Part shown: positions 14,189 to 21,604 of the stretch, one piece after another
Layout: every line of letters begins with the position of its first letter
Position numbering within the stretch: position 1 is the first letter of the stretch
Assembly (NCBI GenBank): GCA_965653335.1
Contig: CBFGZU010000023.1
Coordinates: 1 to 25,147 of the forward strand
Origin: Pseudolysinimonas_A sp965653335
Lineage (GTDB): Bacteria; Actinomycetota; Actinomycetes; Actinomycetales; Microbacteriaceae
Direction of reading: 5' to 3'
Length of the DNA stretch: 25,147 bases
The notes under the pieces: model-generated
The model's input: only the letters and a program-made list of their open reading frames with translations
Database searches by the model: none
What the model was told of the DNA's origin: nothing
Program-made: the position numbers and the translations under genes

Positions 14189-16351
14189 ATGGCCAACATG
14201 CAAGGCGCCCCCACTTCCGGGCAACAAGAGGAGCAGAAGACCGCTCTCGAGCAGTACGGCATCAACCTCACCGAGATCGCCAAGAGCGGCAAACTCGACC
14301 CGGTCATCGGCCGGGATGCCGAGATCCGCCGCATCAGCCAGGTGCTCACGCGGCGCACCAAGAACAACCCCGTGCTCATCGGCGAACCCGGCGTCGGCAA
14401 GACCGCCGTCGTCGAAGGGCTCGCCCAGCGCATCGTCGCGGGCGATGTCGCCGACTCGCTCAAAGACAAGCAACTCGTGAGCCTCGACCTCGCGGCGCTC
14501 GTCGCGGGCGCGAAGTACCGGGGCGAGTTCGAGGAGCGGCTCAAGGCCGTGCTCAAAGAGATCAACGACTCCGAGGGCCAGATCATCACGTTCATCGACG
14601 AACTGCATACCCTCATGGGCGCGGGCGGCGGCGAAGGGTCGGTCGCGGCGGCGAACATGCTCAAGCCGATGCTCGCGCGCGGCGAGCTGCGCATGATCGG
14701 CGCGACGACGCTCAACGAGTACCGCGAATACATCGAGAAGGATGCCGCCCTCGAGCGCCGGTTCCAGCAGGTCTACGTCGGCGAACCGAGTGTCGAAGAC
14801 ACCGTCGCCATTCTGCGCGGACTCAAGGAGCGGTACGAGGCCCACCACAAGGTGACGATCGCCGACAGCGCTCTCGTGGCGGCGGCATCCCTCTCCAACC
14901 GCTACATCACGAGCCGCCAGCTGCCGGACAAAGCGATCGACCTGATCGACGAGGCCGCCTCGCGCTTGAAGATGGAGATCGACTCCAATCCGGTCGAGAT
15001 CGACGAACTCAAGCGCGCCGTCGACCGGCTCAAGATCGAAGAGCTCGCCCTCAAGAAAGAGAAGGACGCCGCGTCGAAGGCGCGGCTCGAGAAGCTGCGC
15101 GCCGACATGGCCGAGCGCGAGTCGCAACTCGGGCACCTGCAGACGCGCTGGCTCGCCGAGAAGGCGTCGCTGCACTCCGTCGGCGACCTGAAGACGCAGC
15201 TCAACGACGCCCGCATCGAGCTCGACCGCGCCATGCGCGAGGGCGACTATCAGAAGGCCTCGAAGCTCAACTACGAGACGATCCCGGGCATCGAGACGCG
15301 CCTGCAGGAGGCCGAGGAGGCCGAGCAGACCGGACCGCGCATGGTCAACGACCAAGTGACCGATGAGGACATCGCGTCGGTCGTCGCGGCGTGGACCGGC
15401 ATTCCCGTCGACAAGCTCAAGCAGGGCGAGACCGAGAAGCTGCTGAACCTCGAGAGCGAACTCGGCAAGCGGTTGATCGGCCAGAAGGATGCCGTGCGTG
15501 CCGTCTCGGAAGCGGTGCGGCGCACGCGGGCCGGCATTTCCGACCCCGACCGGCCGACCGGCTCGTTCCTCTTCCTCGGCCCGACCGGCGTCGGTAAGAC
15601 GGAGCTCGCGAAAGCGCTCGCCGAGTACTTGTTCGACGACGAGAAAGCGCTCGTGCGCATCGACATGTCGGAGTACGGCGAGAAGTTCTCCGTCTCGCGT
15701 CTCGTCGGCGCCCCGCCCGGATACGTCGGCTTCGAGCAGGGCGGGCAGCTCACGGAGGCCGTGCGTCGCCGCCCCTACTCGGTGATTCTGCTCGACGAGG
15801 TCGAGAAGGCGCATCCGGAAGTCTTCGACGTGCTGCTTCAAGTGCTCGACGACGGTCGGCTCACCGACGGCCAGGGTCGTACCGTCGACTTCCGCAACAC
15901 GATCCTCATCTTGACCTCGAACCTCGGCTCGCAGATTCTCGTCGACCCGGGTCTGCCGTGGGAACAGAAGAAGGCCGCCGTGAACGACCTCGTGCGACAG
16001 GCGTTCAAGCCCGAGTTCGTGAACCGCCTCGACGACATCGTCGTGTTCTCGCCGCTGTCGACCGACGACCTCGGTCAGATCGTGTCGCTCTACATCGACC
16101 GGCTCGAGCGCCGGCTCGGCGAGCGGCGGCTGCAATTGGCCGTTACCCCCGATGCGCGGTCGTGGCTCGCCGAGCGGGGGTTCGATCCGATCTACGGCGC
16201 CCGGCCGCTGCGCCGGCTCATGCAGCACGAGATCGACGACAGGCTCGCGCGCGCCCTGCTCGGGGGCGAGATCCAGGATGGCGACACCGTGCGGGTCGAT
16301 CTCGGCGCCGACGAGCTCACCGTCTCGCGCATGGAGATCGCCGAAGCCTAG
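14189..16351 (+). CDS. clpB: Disaggregase ClpB lacking the N-terminal domain
   Basis: This AAA+ disaggregase (720 aa from the chosen start) rescues aggregated proteins together with DnaK/DnaJ/GrpE. The first ATPase domain has Walker A GEPGVGKT (65-72) and Walker B ITFIDELH. A coiled-coil middle domain (about 265-385) marks it as ClpB rather than ClpA or ClpC. The second ATPase domain has GPTGVGKT (464-471) and LLDEVEKAH, then the D2-small domain. The protein begins almost directly at the linker to D1: the roughly 140-residue Clp_N double repeat is absent, against about 850-870 aa for full ClpB. I chose ATG 14189 because the ATG at 14141 would put the HAIR operator inside the gene. No strong ribosome site is visible. 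Confidence 0.93.
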   Translation: MANMQGAPTSGQQEEQKTALEQYGINLTEIAKSGKLDPVIGRDAEIRRISQVLTRRTKNNPVLIGEPGVGKTAVVEGLAQRIVAGDVADSLKDKQLVSLDLAALVAGAKYRGEFEERLKAVLKEINDSEGQIITFIDELHTLMGAGGGEGSVAAANMLKPMLARGELRMIGATTLNEYREYIEKDAALERRFQQVYVGEPSVEDTVAILRGLKERYEAHHKVTIADSALVAAASLSNRYITSRQLPDKAIDLIDEAASRLKMEIDSNPVEIDELKRAVDRLKIEELALKKEKDAASKARLEKLRADMAERESQLGHLQTRWLAEKASLHSVGDLKTQLNDARIELDRAMREGDYQKASKLNYETIPGIETRLQEAEEAEQTGPRMVNDQVTDEDIASVVAAWTGIPVDKLKQGETEKLLNLESELGKRLIGQKDAVRAVSEAVRRTRAGISDPDRPTGSFLFLGPTGVGKTELAKALAEYLFDDEKALVRIDMSEYGEKFSVSRLVGAPPGYVGFEQGGQLTEAVRRRPYSVILLDEVEKAHPEVFDVLLQVLDDGRLTDGQGRTVDFRNTILILTSNLGSQILVDPGLPWEQKKAAVNDLVRQAFKPEFVNRLDDIVVFSPLSTDDLGQIVSLYIDRLERRLGERRLQLAVTPDARSWLAERGFDPIYGARPLRRLMQHEIDDRLARALLGGEIQDGDTVRVDLGADELTVSRMEIAEA

Positions 16352-16376
16352 GGTGCCTGCCCGCGAAAGTGCATGC

Positions 16377-16382
16377 TAAAAT
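16377..16382 (+). promoter_or_regulatory. Extended -10 promoter of the toxin-antitoxin pair
   Basis: TGCTAAAAT (16374-16382) is an extended -10 element with a near-consensus TAAAAT. Six bases separate it from the antitoxin ATG, so the transcript would begin at the start codon itself. No ribosome binding site is present, which agrees with a leaderless message. Confidence 0.6.
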
Positions 16383-16388
16383 GACGGC

Positions 16389-16667
16389 ATGGTTGCTATC
16401 CAGGTACGCGGGGTCTCGGACGAGGTGCGCGAAGCCCTAGCGGGTGAGGCTGACCGGAGGGGCGTGTCGCTGCAGGTCTACCTCGCCGAGGTGCTCGAGC
16501 GCGAGGCCGCCTCGGCGCGCAACCTGTCGTGGCTCCGTGAGGCAGCGAGCCGCCAGCGCCCAACGACTCCATCGACGACTCGTGACGAGATTCGCGCGGG
16601 GTGGCAGGAACGGGACGAACGTGTCCGCGACGCGGTGGGCATCGACGGCGCGTCCGTCGGCGCCTGA
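16389..16667 (+). CDS. Antitoxin, FitA/VapB-like ribbon-helix-helix protein
   Basis: This 92-aa protein is predicted to bind DNA as a dimer through its N-terminal ribbon-helix-helix (IQVRGVSDEVREALAGEADR, then GVSLQVYLAEVLEREA, residues 4-44). It should neutralise the toxin with its flexible C-terminal half. The form resembles FitA-type antitoxins that pair with PIN-domain toxins. The gene begins 37 nt after clpB, and its own extended -10 box at 16374-16382 suggests independent, leaderless transcription. The stop TGA shares its A with the toxin ATG (TGATG), the usual coupling in such pairs. Autoregulation is expected from the family but no operator was identified with confidence. Confidence 0.85.
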   Translation: MVAIQVRGVSDEVREALAGEADRRGVSLQVYLAEVLEREAASARNLSWLREAASRQRPTTPSTTRDEIRAGWQERDERVRDAVGIDGASVGA

Positions 16668-17062
16668 TGCTGGTCCTCGACTCGTCGGCATTCGTCGACC
16701 TGGAACTCGAACGGGCGACCCCCGAACTCATTGCCGCGATGGCGCGAACGGGGCACTGGGTCGTGCCCGAGCACTTCAGGCTCGAGGCATTCAGCGCGAT
16801 CCGAGGAGCCTGGCTCGGCGGCAAGATCGGCGACGACGACCTCGACCGGATCACGCGCCGGTTGGTCGCGCTCGATCTCGACGTCTGGCCGACCGTGCCG
16901 CTGCTGCCCCGAATCCGCGAGCTCGCGAGCAACGCGACCGCCTACGACGCGGCCTACCTCGCGCTCGCCGAAGAGCTCGGCAGCCCCCTCGTGACGGCCG
17001 ACGCCAAATTCGCGGGCGTCCCCGGCATTCGCTGCCGTGTCGTCGGCTGGGGCGGCGAGTAG
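16667..17062 (+). CDS. vapC: Toxin ribonuclease, VapC/FitB-like PIN domain
   Basis: This 131-aa PIN-domain protein is predicted to be an Mg-dependent RNase that inhibits growth when the antitoxin is lost. The acidic active-site residues are all in place: D5 (LVLDSSAFVD), E40 (FRLEAFSAI), D94 (TAYDAAYLALAEELG) and D112 (LVTADAKFA). It therefore looks intact. Translation begins on the ATG overlapping the antitoxin stop. The open frame upstream to 16601 belongs to a different frame of the antitoxin and is not coding. The RNA target cannot be inferred; VapC proteins often cut initiator tRNA or rRNA, but specificity varies. Confidence 0.9.
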   Translation: MLVLDSSAFVDLELERATPELIAAMARTGHWVVPEHFRLEAFSAIRGAWLGGKIGDDDLDRITRRLVALDLDVWPTVPLLPRIRELASNATAYDAAYLALAEELGSPLVTADAKFAGVPGIRCRVVGWGGE

Positions 17063-17065
17063 CTT
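17060..17065 (+). promoter_or_regulatory. Possible -10 element of the alcohol dehydrogenase gene
   Basis: TAGCTT overlaps the vapC stop codon (TAG) and lies 6 nt before the ATG at 17072. The spacing equals that at the antitoxin gene and would again yield a leaderless message. There is no clear ribosome binding site for the dehydrogenase. Confidence 0.35.
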
Positions 17066-17071
17066 TGATGG

Positions 17072-18115
17072 ATGCGCGCGACGCTCCTCCATGGTGACCA
17101 CGACATCCGCCTCGAAGAGGTGCCCGACCCGGAGCTGGTGACCGGCGACGACGCGATCGTGCGCGTCGTGGCGTCGTGCGTCTGCGGTTCGGACCTCTGG
17201 CCCTACCGCGGGGTGACCCGGTCGAGCGGCCGGATCGGGCACGAGTTCGTCGGCATCGTCGAGCAGGTCGGTGCCGACGTGGCGCACGTGAAGCCCGGCG
17301 ACTTCGTCATCGCGCCGTTCTACGTGTGCGACATGACCTGCGTGAACTGCCGCAACGGGTTCTCCCCCTCCTGCCTGCAGGGCAGCTGGTGGGGCGGCGA
17401 CGACCGGCAGGGGCATCCGGCCGACGGCGGGCAGGGCGAACTGGTGCGGGTGCCGCTCGCCGATGGCACCCTCATGGTCGTACCCGGCCCGGTGGATGAT
17501 GCGCTCATCCCACACCTGCTGACCCTCTCCGACGTCATGGGCACCGGTCATCACGCCGCCGTCTCAGCCGGGGTGCGAGCCGGCGACACCGTCGTGGTCG
17601 TCGGCGACGGCGCCGTCGGGTTGTGCGCGATCCTCGCCGCCTCCCGGCTCGGCGCGGGGCGCATCGTCGCGATGTCGCGGCACGCCTCCCGGCAGGCGCT
17701 CGCCCGAGAGTTCGGGGCGACCGACGTCGTCGAGGAGCGCGGCGAGGACGGCATCCGCATCATTCGCGATCTGTTCGACGGCGTCGGTGCCGACCGGGTG
17801 CTCGAATGCGTCGGCACCGGGGAGTCGATGCGGCAGGCGATCGGGTCGACGCGGCCCGGCGGGCAGGTCGGATTCGTGGGGGTTCCCAACGGCGGATCGG
17901 AGGTGCCGATCCGGAAGCTGTTCTCGAGCAACGTCGGGGTACGCGGCGGAGTCGCACCGGTGCGCAACTACCTCCCCGAGCTGTTGCCCGAAGTGCTCGA
18001 CGGACGGCTGCGACCGGGCGCGGTGTTCGACCTCGAACTTCCGCTCGCGCAGGTCGGGGAAGCCTATGCCGCGATGGATGAACGCCGCGCGATCAAAGTG
18101 CTGCTGCGCCCCTAG
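17072..18115 (+). CDS. Zinc-dependent medium-chain alcohol dehydrogenase
   Basis: This 347-aa MDR-family oxidoreductase is predicted to oxidise an alcohol or polyol with NAD(P). Catalytic zinc ligands are C38 (CVCGSD) and H57-E58 (GHEFVG). The structural-zinc cysteines are C86, C90, C93 and C101. The Rossmann fold carries VVVVGDGAVGLCA (GxGxxG, about residue 178). Residues around the substrate pocket include a tryptophan-rich stretch (GSWWGGDD) and do not allow a substrate to be named. The start at 17072 gives a canonical N-terminus, but a ribosome site is lacking. The neighbours give no metabolic hint, so the physiological role is open. Confidence 0.92.
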   Translation: MRATLLHGDHDIRLEEVPDPELVTGDDAIVRVVASCVCGSDLWPYRGVTRSSGRIGHEFVGIVEQVGADVAHVKPGDFVIAPFYVCDMTCVNCRNGFSPSCLQGSWWGGDDRQGHPADGGQGELVRVPLADGTLMVVPGPVDDALIPHLLTLSDVMGTGHHAAVSAGVRAGDTVVVVGDGAVGLCAILAASRLGAGRIVAMSRHASRQALAREFGATDVVEERGEDGIRIIRDLFDGVGADRVLECVGTGESMRQAIGSTRPGGQVGFVGVPNGGSEVPIRKLFSSNVGVRGGVAPVRNYLPELLPEVLDGRLRPGAVFDLELPLAQVGEAYAAMDERRAIKVLLRP

Positions 18116-18143
18116 GTGGAGTGCCCAGCCGGGCGAGGCAGAG

Positions 18144-19199
18144 CTACGAGAGTTCGGCCCGGATGACCTCGACGAAGGCGTCGACATCCGCTTCGGTCGT
18201 GTCGAAGGACGTCATCCAGCGCACCTCCCCCGCGGCGCGATTCCAGTCGTAGAAGCGCACCTGCTCGCGGATGCGGTCGGCCGTTGCGGGGTCGAGCACG
18301 GCGAACACCGCGTTGGCCTGGGTCGCCTGACTGAAGCCGAGTCCGGGCAGCGCGAGCTCGTCGAGCGCGCCGCGCAACCGTGCCGCCATCGCGTTGGCGT
18401 GCGCGGCGGCCGCGAGCCCGAGACCGCCCTCGAAGAGCGCCAGCAACTGCGCGGAGAGGAATCGCATCTTGCTCGAGAGCTGCATCGTCGTCTTGCGCAG
18501 GAAGACGAGGCCGTCGACGCGCGACGGGTCGAGCACGACGACCGCCTCCGCGCCGAGCCCCCCGATCTTGGTGCCGCCGAAGCTCAGGATGTCGACGCCG
18601 GCATCGACGGTGAACGCAGAGAACGGCACCCCGAGGGCGGCGGCAGCGTTCCAGATGCGGGCGCCGTCCAGGTGGAGCGCCATCCCATGCTCGTGAGCGA
18701 AGTCGGCGATCGCACGGACCTCGTCGGGCGTGTAAAGCGTGCCGAGCTCCGTCGTCTGCGTGATGCTGACGGCGAGCGGCTGGGCGCGGTGCTCGTCGCC
18801 CCAGCCCCACGCCTCGGTCGCGATCAGCTCGGGGGTGAGCTTGCCGTCGGGCGTCGGCACGACGAACAGCTTGAGCCCGGTCATCTTCTCGGGCGCGCCG
18901 CCCTCATCCGAGTGGATGTGCGACGTGCGACTCGTGACGACCGCACCCCAGCGCGGCACGAGACTCGTCAGCGCGACGACGTTCGCGCCCGTGCCGTTGA
19001 ACACCGGGAACACCTCGGCGTGCGGCCCGAACTGATCGCGCATGACCTCGCCGAGCCGCGCGGTGTAGGCGTCGTCGCCGTACGAGACCTGATGACCCTC
19101 GTTGGCATCCGCGAGGGCGGCGAGCACCTCGGGGTGGACTCCCGCGTAGTTGTCGGAGGCGAAGCCCCGCCAGGCGGGATCGTGGAGTCGGCTCACCAC
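18144..19199 (-). CDS. Threonine aldolase / beta-eliminating-lyase-family PLP enzyme
   Basis: This 351-aa fold-type I PLP enzyme most resembles low-specificity L-threonine aldolases, which split threonine or allo-threonine to glycine and acetaldehyde. The PLP lysine is K211 in SFGGTKIGGLGAEAVV, and the ring-nitrogen aspartate is D178 in LHLDGAR. The N-terminal FASDNYAGVHPEVL and YGDDAYTARL match the family's FRSDT-type entry region, with SDN in place of SDT. The start is one of two adjacent GTG codons (19199 or 19196); both overlap the DUF1232 stop. A role as another amino-acid lyase of this superfamily cannot be excluded. It is the last gene of the minus-strand run and converges with the alcohol dehydrogenase. 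Confidence 0.88.
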   Translation of the reverse strand: MVSRLHDPAWRGFASDNYAGVHPEVLAALADANEGHQVSYGDDAYTARLGEVMRDQFGPHAEVFPVFNGTGANVVALTSLVPRWGAVVTSRTSHIHSDEGGAPEKMTGLKLFVVPTPDGKLTPELIATEAWGWGDEHRAQPLAVSITQTTELGTLYTPDEVRAIADFAHEHGMALHLDGARIWNAAAALGVPFSAFTVDAGVDILSFGGTKIGGLGAEAVVVLDPSRVDGLVFLRKTTMQLSSKMRFLSAQLLALFEGGLGLAAAAHANAMAARLRGALDELALPGLGFSQATQANAVFAVLDPATADRIREQVRFYDWNRAAGEVRWMTSFDTTEADVDAFVEVIRAELS

Positions 19200-19417
19200 C
19201 CCATGGTGGCACTGCCCGACGCGGCCCGCTGCCGCGCGGCGCGACCTTTCAGGATGCGGAAGATCGCGACCCCGGCACCGATGAGCACGAGGGCGTCGTC
19301 GCCGAAGCCGAGCGGGCCGGCGATGATTTCGGGGATCAGGTCGATCGGCGAGGCGCCGTAGAGCAGAGCGCCGAGGGCGATGAGTACCGCCTTGAGCGTC
19401 GAGTGATCCTTCGTCAT
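19193..19417 (-). CDS. Small DUF1232 (YkvA-like) membrane protein
   Basis: This 74-aa protein carries the DUF1232 signature SPIDLIPE (about residues 23-30), followed by a hydrophobic helix (DDALVLIGAGVAIFRIL) and a basic tail RAARQR. One membrane helix precedes the signature (LKAVLIALGALLYG). Function of the family is unknown. The start codon lies in the second copy of a 17-bp tandem repeat. AAGGAT from the upstream copy can serve as its ribosome site, and a six-codon upstream ORF ends on its ATG (ATGA). The C-terminus overlaps the threonine aldolase-like gene by 7 nt. Confidence 0.85.
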   Translation of the reverse strand: MTKDHSTLKAVLIALGALLYGASPIDLIPEIIAGPLGFGDDALVLIGAGVAIFRILKGRAARQRAASGSATMGW

Positions 19418-19438
19418 GGCCGATCCTTCGTCATGGCT
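19405..19438 (-). repeat. 17-bp tandem duplication covering the DUF1232 start
   Basis: The 17-base unit at 19405-19421 (GATCCTTCGTCATGGCC) is repeated at 19422-19438 with one mismatch in the last base. Read on the minus strand, each copy holds ATGACGAAGGATC, so the start codon and first codons of DUF1232 are doubled. The first copy is out of frame with the second and encodes MTKDRP-stop. Confidence 0.95.
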
Positions 19439-19441
19439 CCG

Positions 19442-19447
19442 ACGCTA
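19442..19447 (-). promoter_or_regulatory. Possible -10 element before DUF1232
   Basis: TAGCGT on the minus strand lies 7 nt before the first of the two duplicated ATG codons. The same bases fall within an imperfect hairpin (CTCCGA at 19437-19442 against TCGGGAG at 19452-19458), so a terminator-like reading for the LLM gene is also possible. Neither is strong. Confidence 0.28.
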
Positions 19448-19476
19448 CGCTTCGGGAGTCACGAGCGGCTGGGAGT

Positions 19477-20505
19477 TCAGGCCGTCCACTCCTTGAGCTG
19501 AGCCACCGTCGCCACCGGGTCGCCCCCGGCGATCGTGACCTGGAGATCGGTGACGCCGGCCGCCCGGTACGCCTCGATCCGCTCGCGAACGTACGACGCG
19601 GGCCCGACGAGGTTGGCGCCTTCGAGCCACTCGAGCGGCACCTTCGCCTCCGCGTCGCGGTGCCGGCCGGCGAGGTAGAGGTCCTGGATCTCGTGGGCCT
19701 CGCTCTCGAATCCGTATCGGCACGCGAGGTCGAAGTAGAAGTTGCGGCCGCGCGCCCCCATCCCGCCGACGTAGAGCGCGAACTGCGGACGCATCCGGTC
19801 GAGAGCGCCTTTCACGTCGTCGCCGATCGCGACCAGACCCCCGGCGCTGATCTCGAGCGGGGCGAGCTCCGGAGAGCGCCGCGCCGCGCCGTCGGCGAGA
19901 GCGTCCCCCCACACCTCGTGGGCCTTCTCCGGCACGAAGAGGAACGGCAGCCAGCCGTCGCCGATCTCTGCCGCAACCGCGACACTCTTCTCGCCGAGCG
20001 CCGCGAGCCAGATGGGCACAGCCGAACGCACCGGCCGGTTGAGCAACTTGAGGGGTTTACCCAGTCCGAGCCCCTGGTCGGCGGGAAGCGGCAGGTCGTA
20101 GATGCCCTCGTGCACGAGCGGCTGCCGGCGCAGGCCCATCCTGATGATCTCGACGATCTCGCGCGTGCGCGCCAGGGGACGGTCGAAGGGAACGCCGTGG
20201 AATCCTTCGATCACTTGCGGGCCGGACGCGCCCAGCCCCAAAGCAGCCCGCCCTCCCGAGACACTGTCGAGGCCCGCGACGGTCTGCAGCAGCGCGCCCG
20301 GCGTGCGCGAGAAGATGTTGAGGATGCCGGCCGCGATGACGATCCGCTGCGTCTTCGCCGCGAGGTAGCCCATGAGCGTGGGGGCGTCGAAGCCGTAGGG
20401 CTCCGCGATCCACACGGTGTCGAGTCCCGCCTGCTCGAGCTCGGCGACGAGCGTCGCCGACTCGACGGGGTTGCCGGTGTAGTCCAGGGGCAGTGACAAC
20501 TTCAT
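19477..20505 (-). CDS. LLM-class (likely F420-dependent) oxidoreductase
   Basis: This 342-aa TIM-barrel flavin/F420-type oxidoreductase belongs to the luciferase-like superfamily. It has the typical beginning MKLSLPLDYTGNP, AELEQAGLDTVWIAEPYGFD (about 21-40), the barrel motif RAALGLGASGPQVIEGFHG (about 87-105) and PIWLAALGEKSVAVAAEIGDGWLP (about 163-186). The pattern suggests cofactor F420 rather than FMNH2. Substrate unknown. I prefer ATG 20505; a GTG at 20511 would add two residues. The permease gene ends at 20513, so the two are probably on one message, but no ribosome site is visible. It is not a convincing SsuD-type sulfonate monooxygenase and lies far from the ssu-like genes. Confidence 0.88.
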   Translation of the reverse strand: MKLSLPLDYTGNPVESATLVAELEQAGLDTVWIAEPYGFDAPTLMGYLAAKTQRIVIAAGILNIFSRTPGALLQTVAGLDSVSGGRAALGLGASGPQVIEGFHGVPFDRPLARTREIVEIIRMGLRRQPLVHEGIYDLPLPADQGLGLGKPLKLLNRPVRSAVPIWLAALGEKSVAVAAEIGDGWLPFLFVPEKAHEVWGDALADGAARRSPELAPLEISAGGLVAIGDDVKGALDRMRPQFALYVGGMGARGRNFYFDLACRYGFESEAHEIQDLYLAGRHRDAEAKVPLEWLEGANLVGPASYVRERIEAYRAAGVTDLQVTIAGGDPVATVAQLKEWTA

Positions 20506-20512
20506 GGTCACA

Positions 20513-21604
20513 TCATCGCGCGAGCGCTTCCTTCCACGACACCCGCGCCCCCAACCTGAGCAGCGAGTTCTCGTAGATGCGCACGCCGATCGCGATCAGC
20601 GCGACCGTCGACACCGCGAGGATGCCGAGCGACAGCAGCGGCTCCCACCATTCGGCGGTTCCGAGGAAGAGCCGCAGCGGCATCGCAACGGGGGCCGAGA
20701 ACGGCACGTACGACATGATCGACACCACGAGCGAGTTGTCATTGAAGAAGATCACCAAGAAGTACGGCAGCATCACGAGCATCGTGACGGGCGTCGTCGT
20801 CGCTCCCATGTCTTCCAGCCGCGAGACCATCGCCCCCGTCGCGGCGAACATCGCTGCGAGCATGACGAACCCGACGATGAAATAGACCACGAACCACATG
20901 ACGGCGACGCCGAGCCCGAGGAGCAGGGTGTCCTGCCCGGTCACCGTGAGACCGATGATCGCCATCGCGGCGATGAGGGCGATCTGCCCGAACGCGAGCA
21001 CCGAGGTGCCGAGCATCTTGCCGGTGAACAGCACTCGGGTCGGCACGGCCGCGAGCAGGATCTCGACCACGCGCGTCTGCTTCTCCTCGACGACCGACTG
21101 TGCGATCGTCGGACCGAACGTCATCGCCGCGGTGAAGAACACGATGCCGAATCCGAAAGCGACGATGTAGGCCAGCTCTCCGGGAATCGCGTCCGGATCG
21201 AGCAACTCCACGGGAGGTGTCACGCTCAGTCGATTGATCAGGCTCAGCGGTGGACTGCTTTCGGCGATGACCCGCACCCCGATCGGGGTGGAGTCGTCGG
21301 CGATGACGGCAGCCTCGACGTCGCCGTCGAGGACGAGCCGCTTCGCGTCGTCGATACTGTCGACCGGCACGACCTCCATGCCGTCGATGCCGTCGAGCAG
21401 CGCGCTGTCGGCGACGGCCACGCGGGTATCGGCGCCGTTGGCCGCATTGATCGAACTCACGATGATGCCGCCGAGCACGAGCAGCAACAGGATGCCCGTC
21501 GAGATCAGGAACGACTTGGTGCGCAGCCGGGTCGTGATCTCGCGCTCGGCGACGAGCAGGGCGAGTCGGCCGGAACCGATTCGAAGGCCGGGGGTGGGAG
21601 TCAC
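20513..21604 (-). CDS. ABC-2 type permease, NatB-like exporter subunit
   Basis: This 363-aa membrane protein has one N-terminal helix (SFLISTGILLLLVLGGIIV, about 31-49), a roughly 110-residue external domain, then five or so further helices. This is the NatB/ABC-2 architecture, with a conserved cytoplasmic VVEEKQTRVVEILLAAVPT segment after the second helix. With the ATPase encoded directly upstream it should form an exporter for sodium, a drug or a peptide; sequence alone does not tell. Start GTG at 21604 overlaps the ATPase stop as GTGA. Confidence 0.9.
   Translation of the reverse strand: MTPTPGLRIGSGRLALLVAEREITTRLRTKSFLISTGILLLLVLGGIIVSSINAANGADTRVAVADSALLDGIDGMEVVPVDSIDDAKRLVLDGDVEAAVIADDSTPIGVRVIAESSPPLSLINRLSVTPPVELLDPDAIPGELAYIVAFGFGIVFFTAAMTFGPTIAQSVVEEKQTRVVEILLAAVPTRVLFTGKMLGTSVLAFGQIALIAAMAIIGLTVTGQDTLLLGLGVAVMWFVVYFIVGFVMLAAMFAATGAMVSRLEDMGATTTPVTMLVMLPYFLVIFFNDNSLVVSIMSYVPFSAPVAMPLRLFLGTAEWWEPLLSLGILAVSTVALIAIGVRIYENSLLRLGARVSWKEALAR

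Noticed and set aside
14159..16228. 689-codon open frame on the minus strand opposite clpB
   Set aside because: It is a codon-structure shadow: high-GC genes leave long open frames on the opposite strand. The translation is rich in Arg, Asp, Glu, Val and Leu with no domain, and clpB is unmistakable on the plus strand.
18123..18134. GCCC-AGCC-GGGC as terminator between the dehydrogenase and the aldolase-like gene
   Set aside because: A 4-bp stem with no T-run is too small to support a call, although the genes converge here within 28 nt.
19477..20505. LLM-class gene as the missing SsuD sulfonate monooxygenase
   Set aside because: The sequence looks like the F420-dependent branch, it is 11 kb away from the ssu-like genes, and it is tied to an ABC-2 exporter instead.
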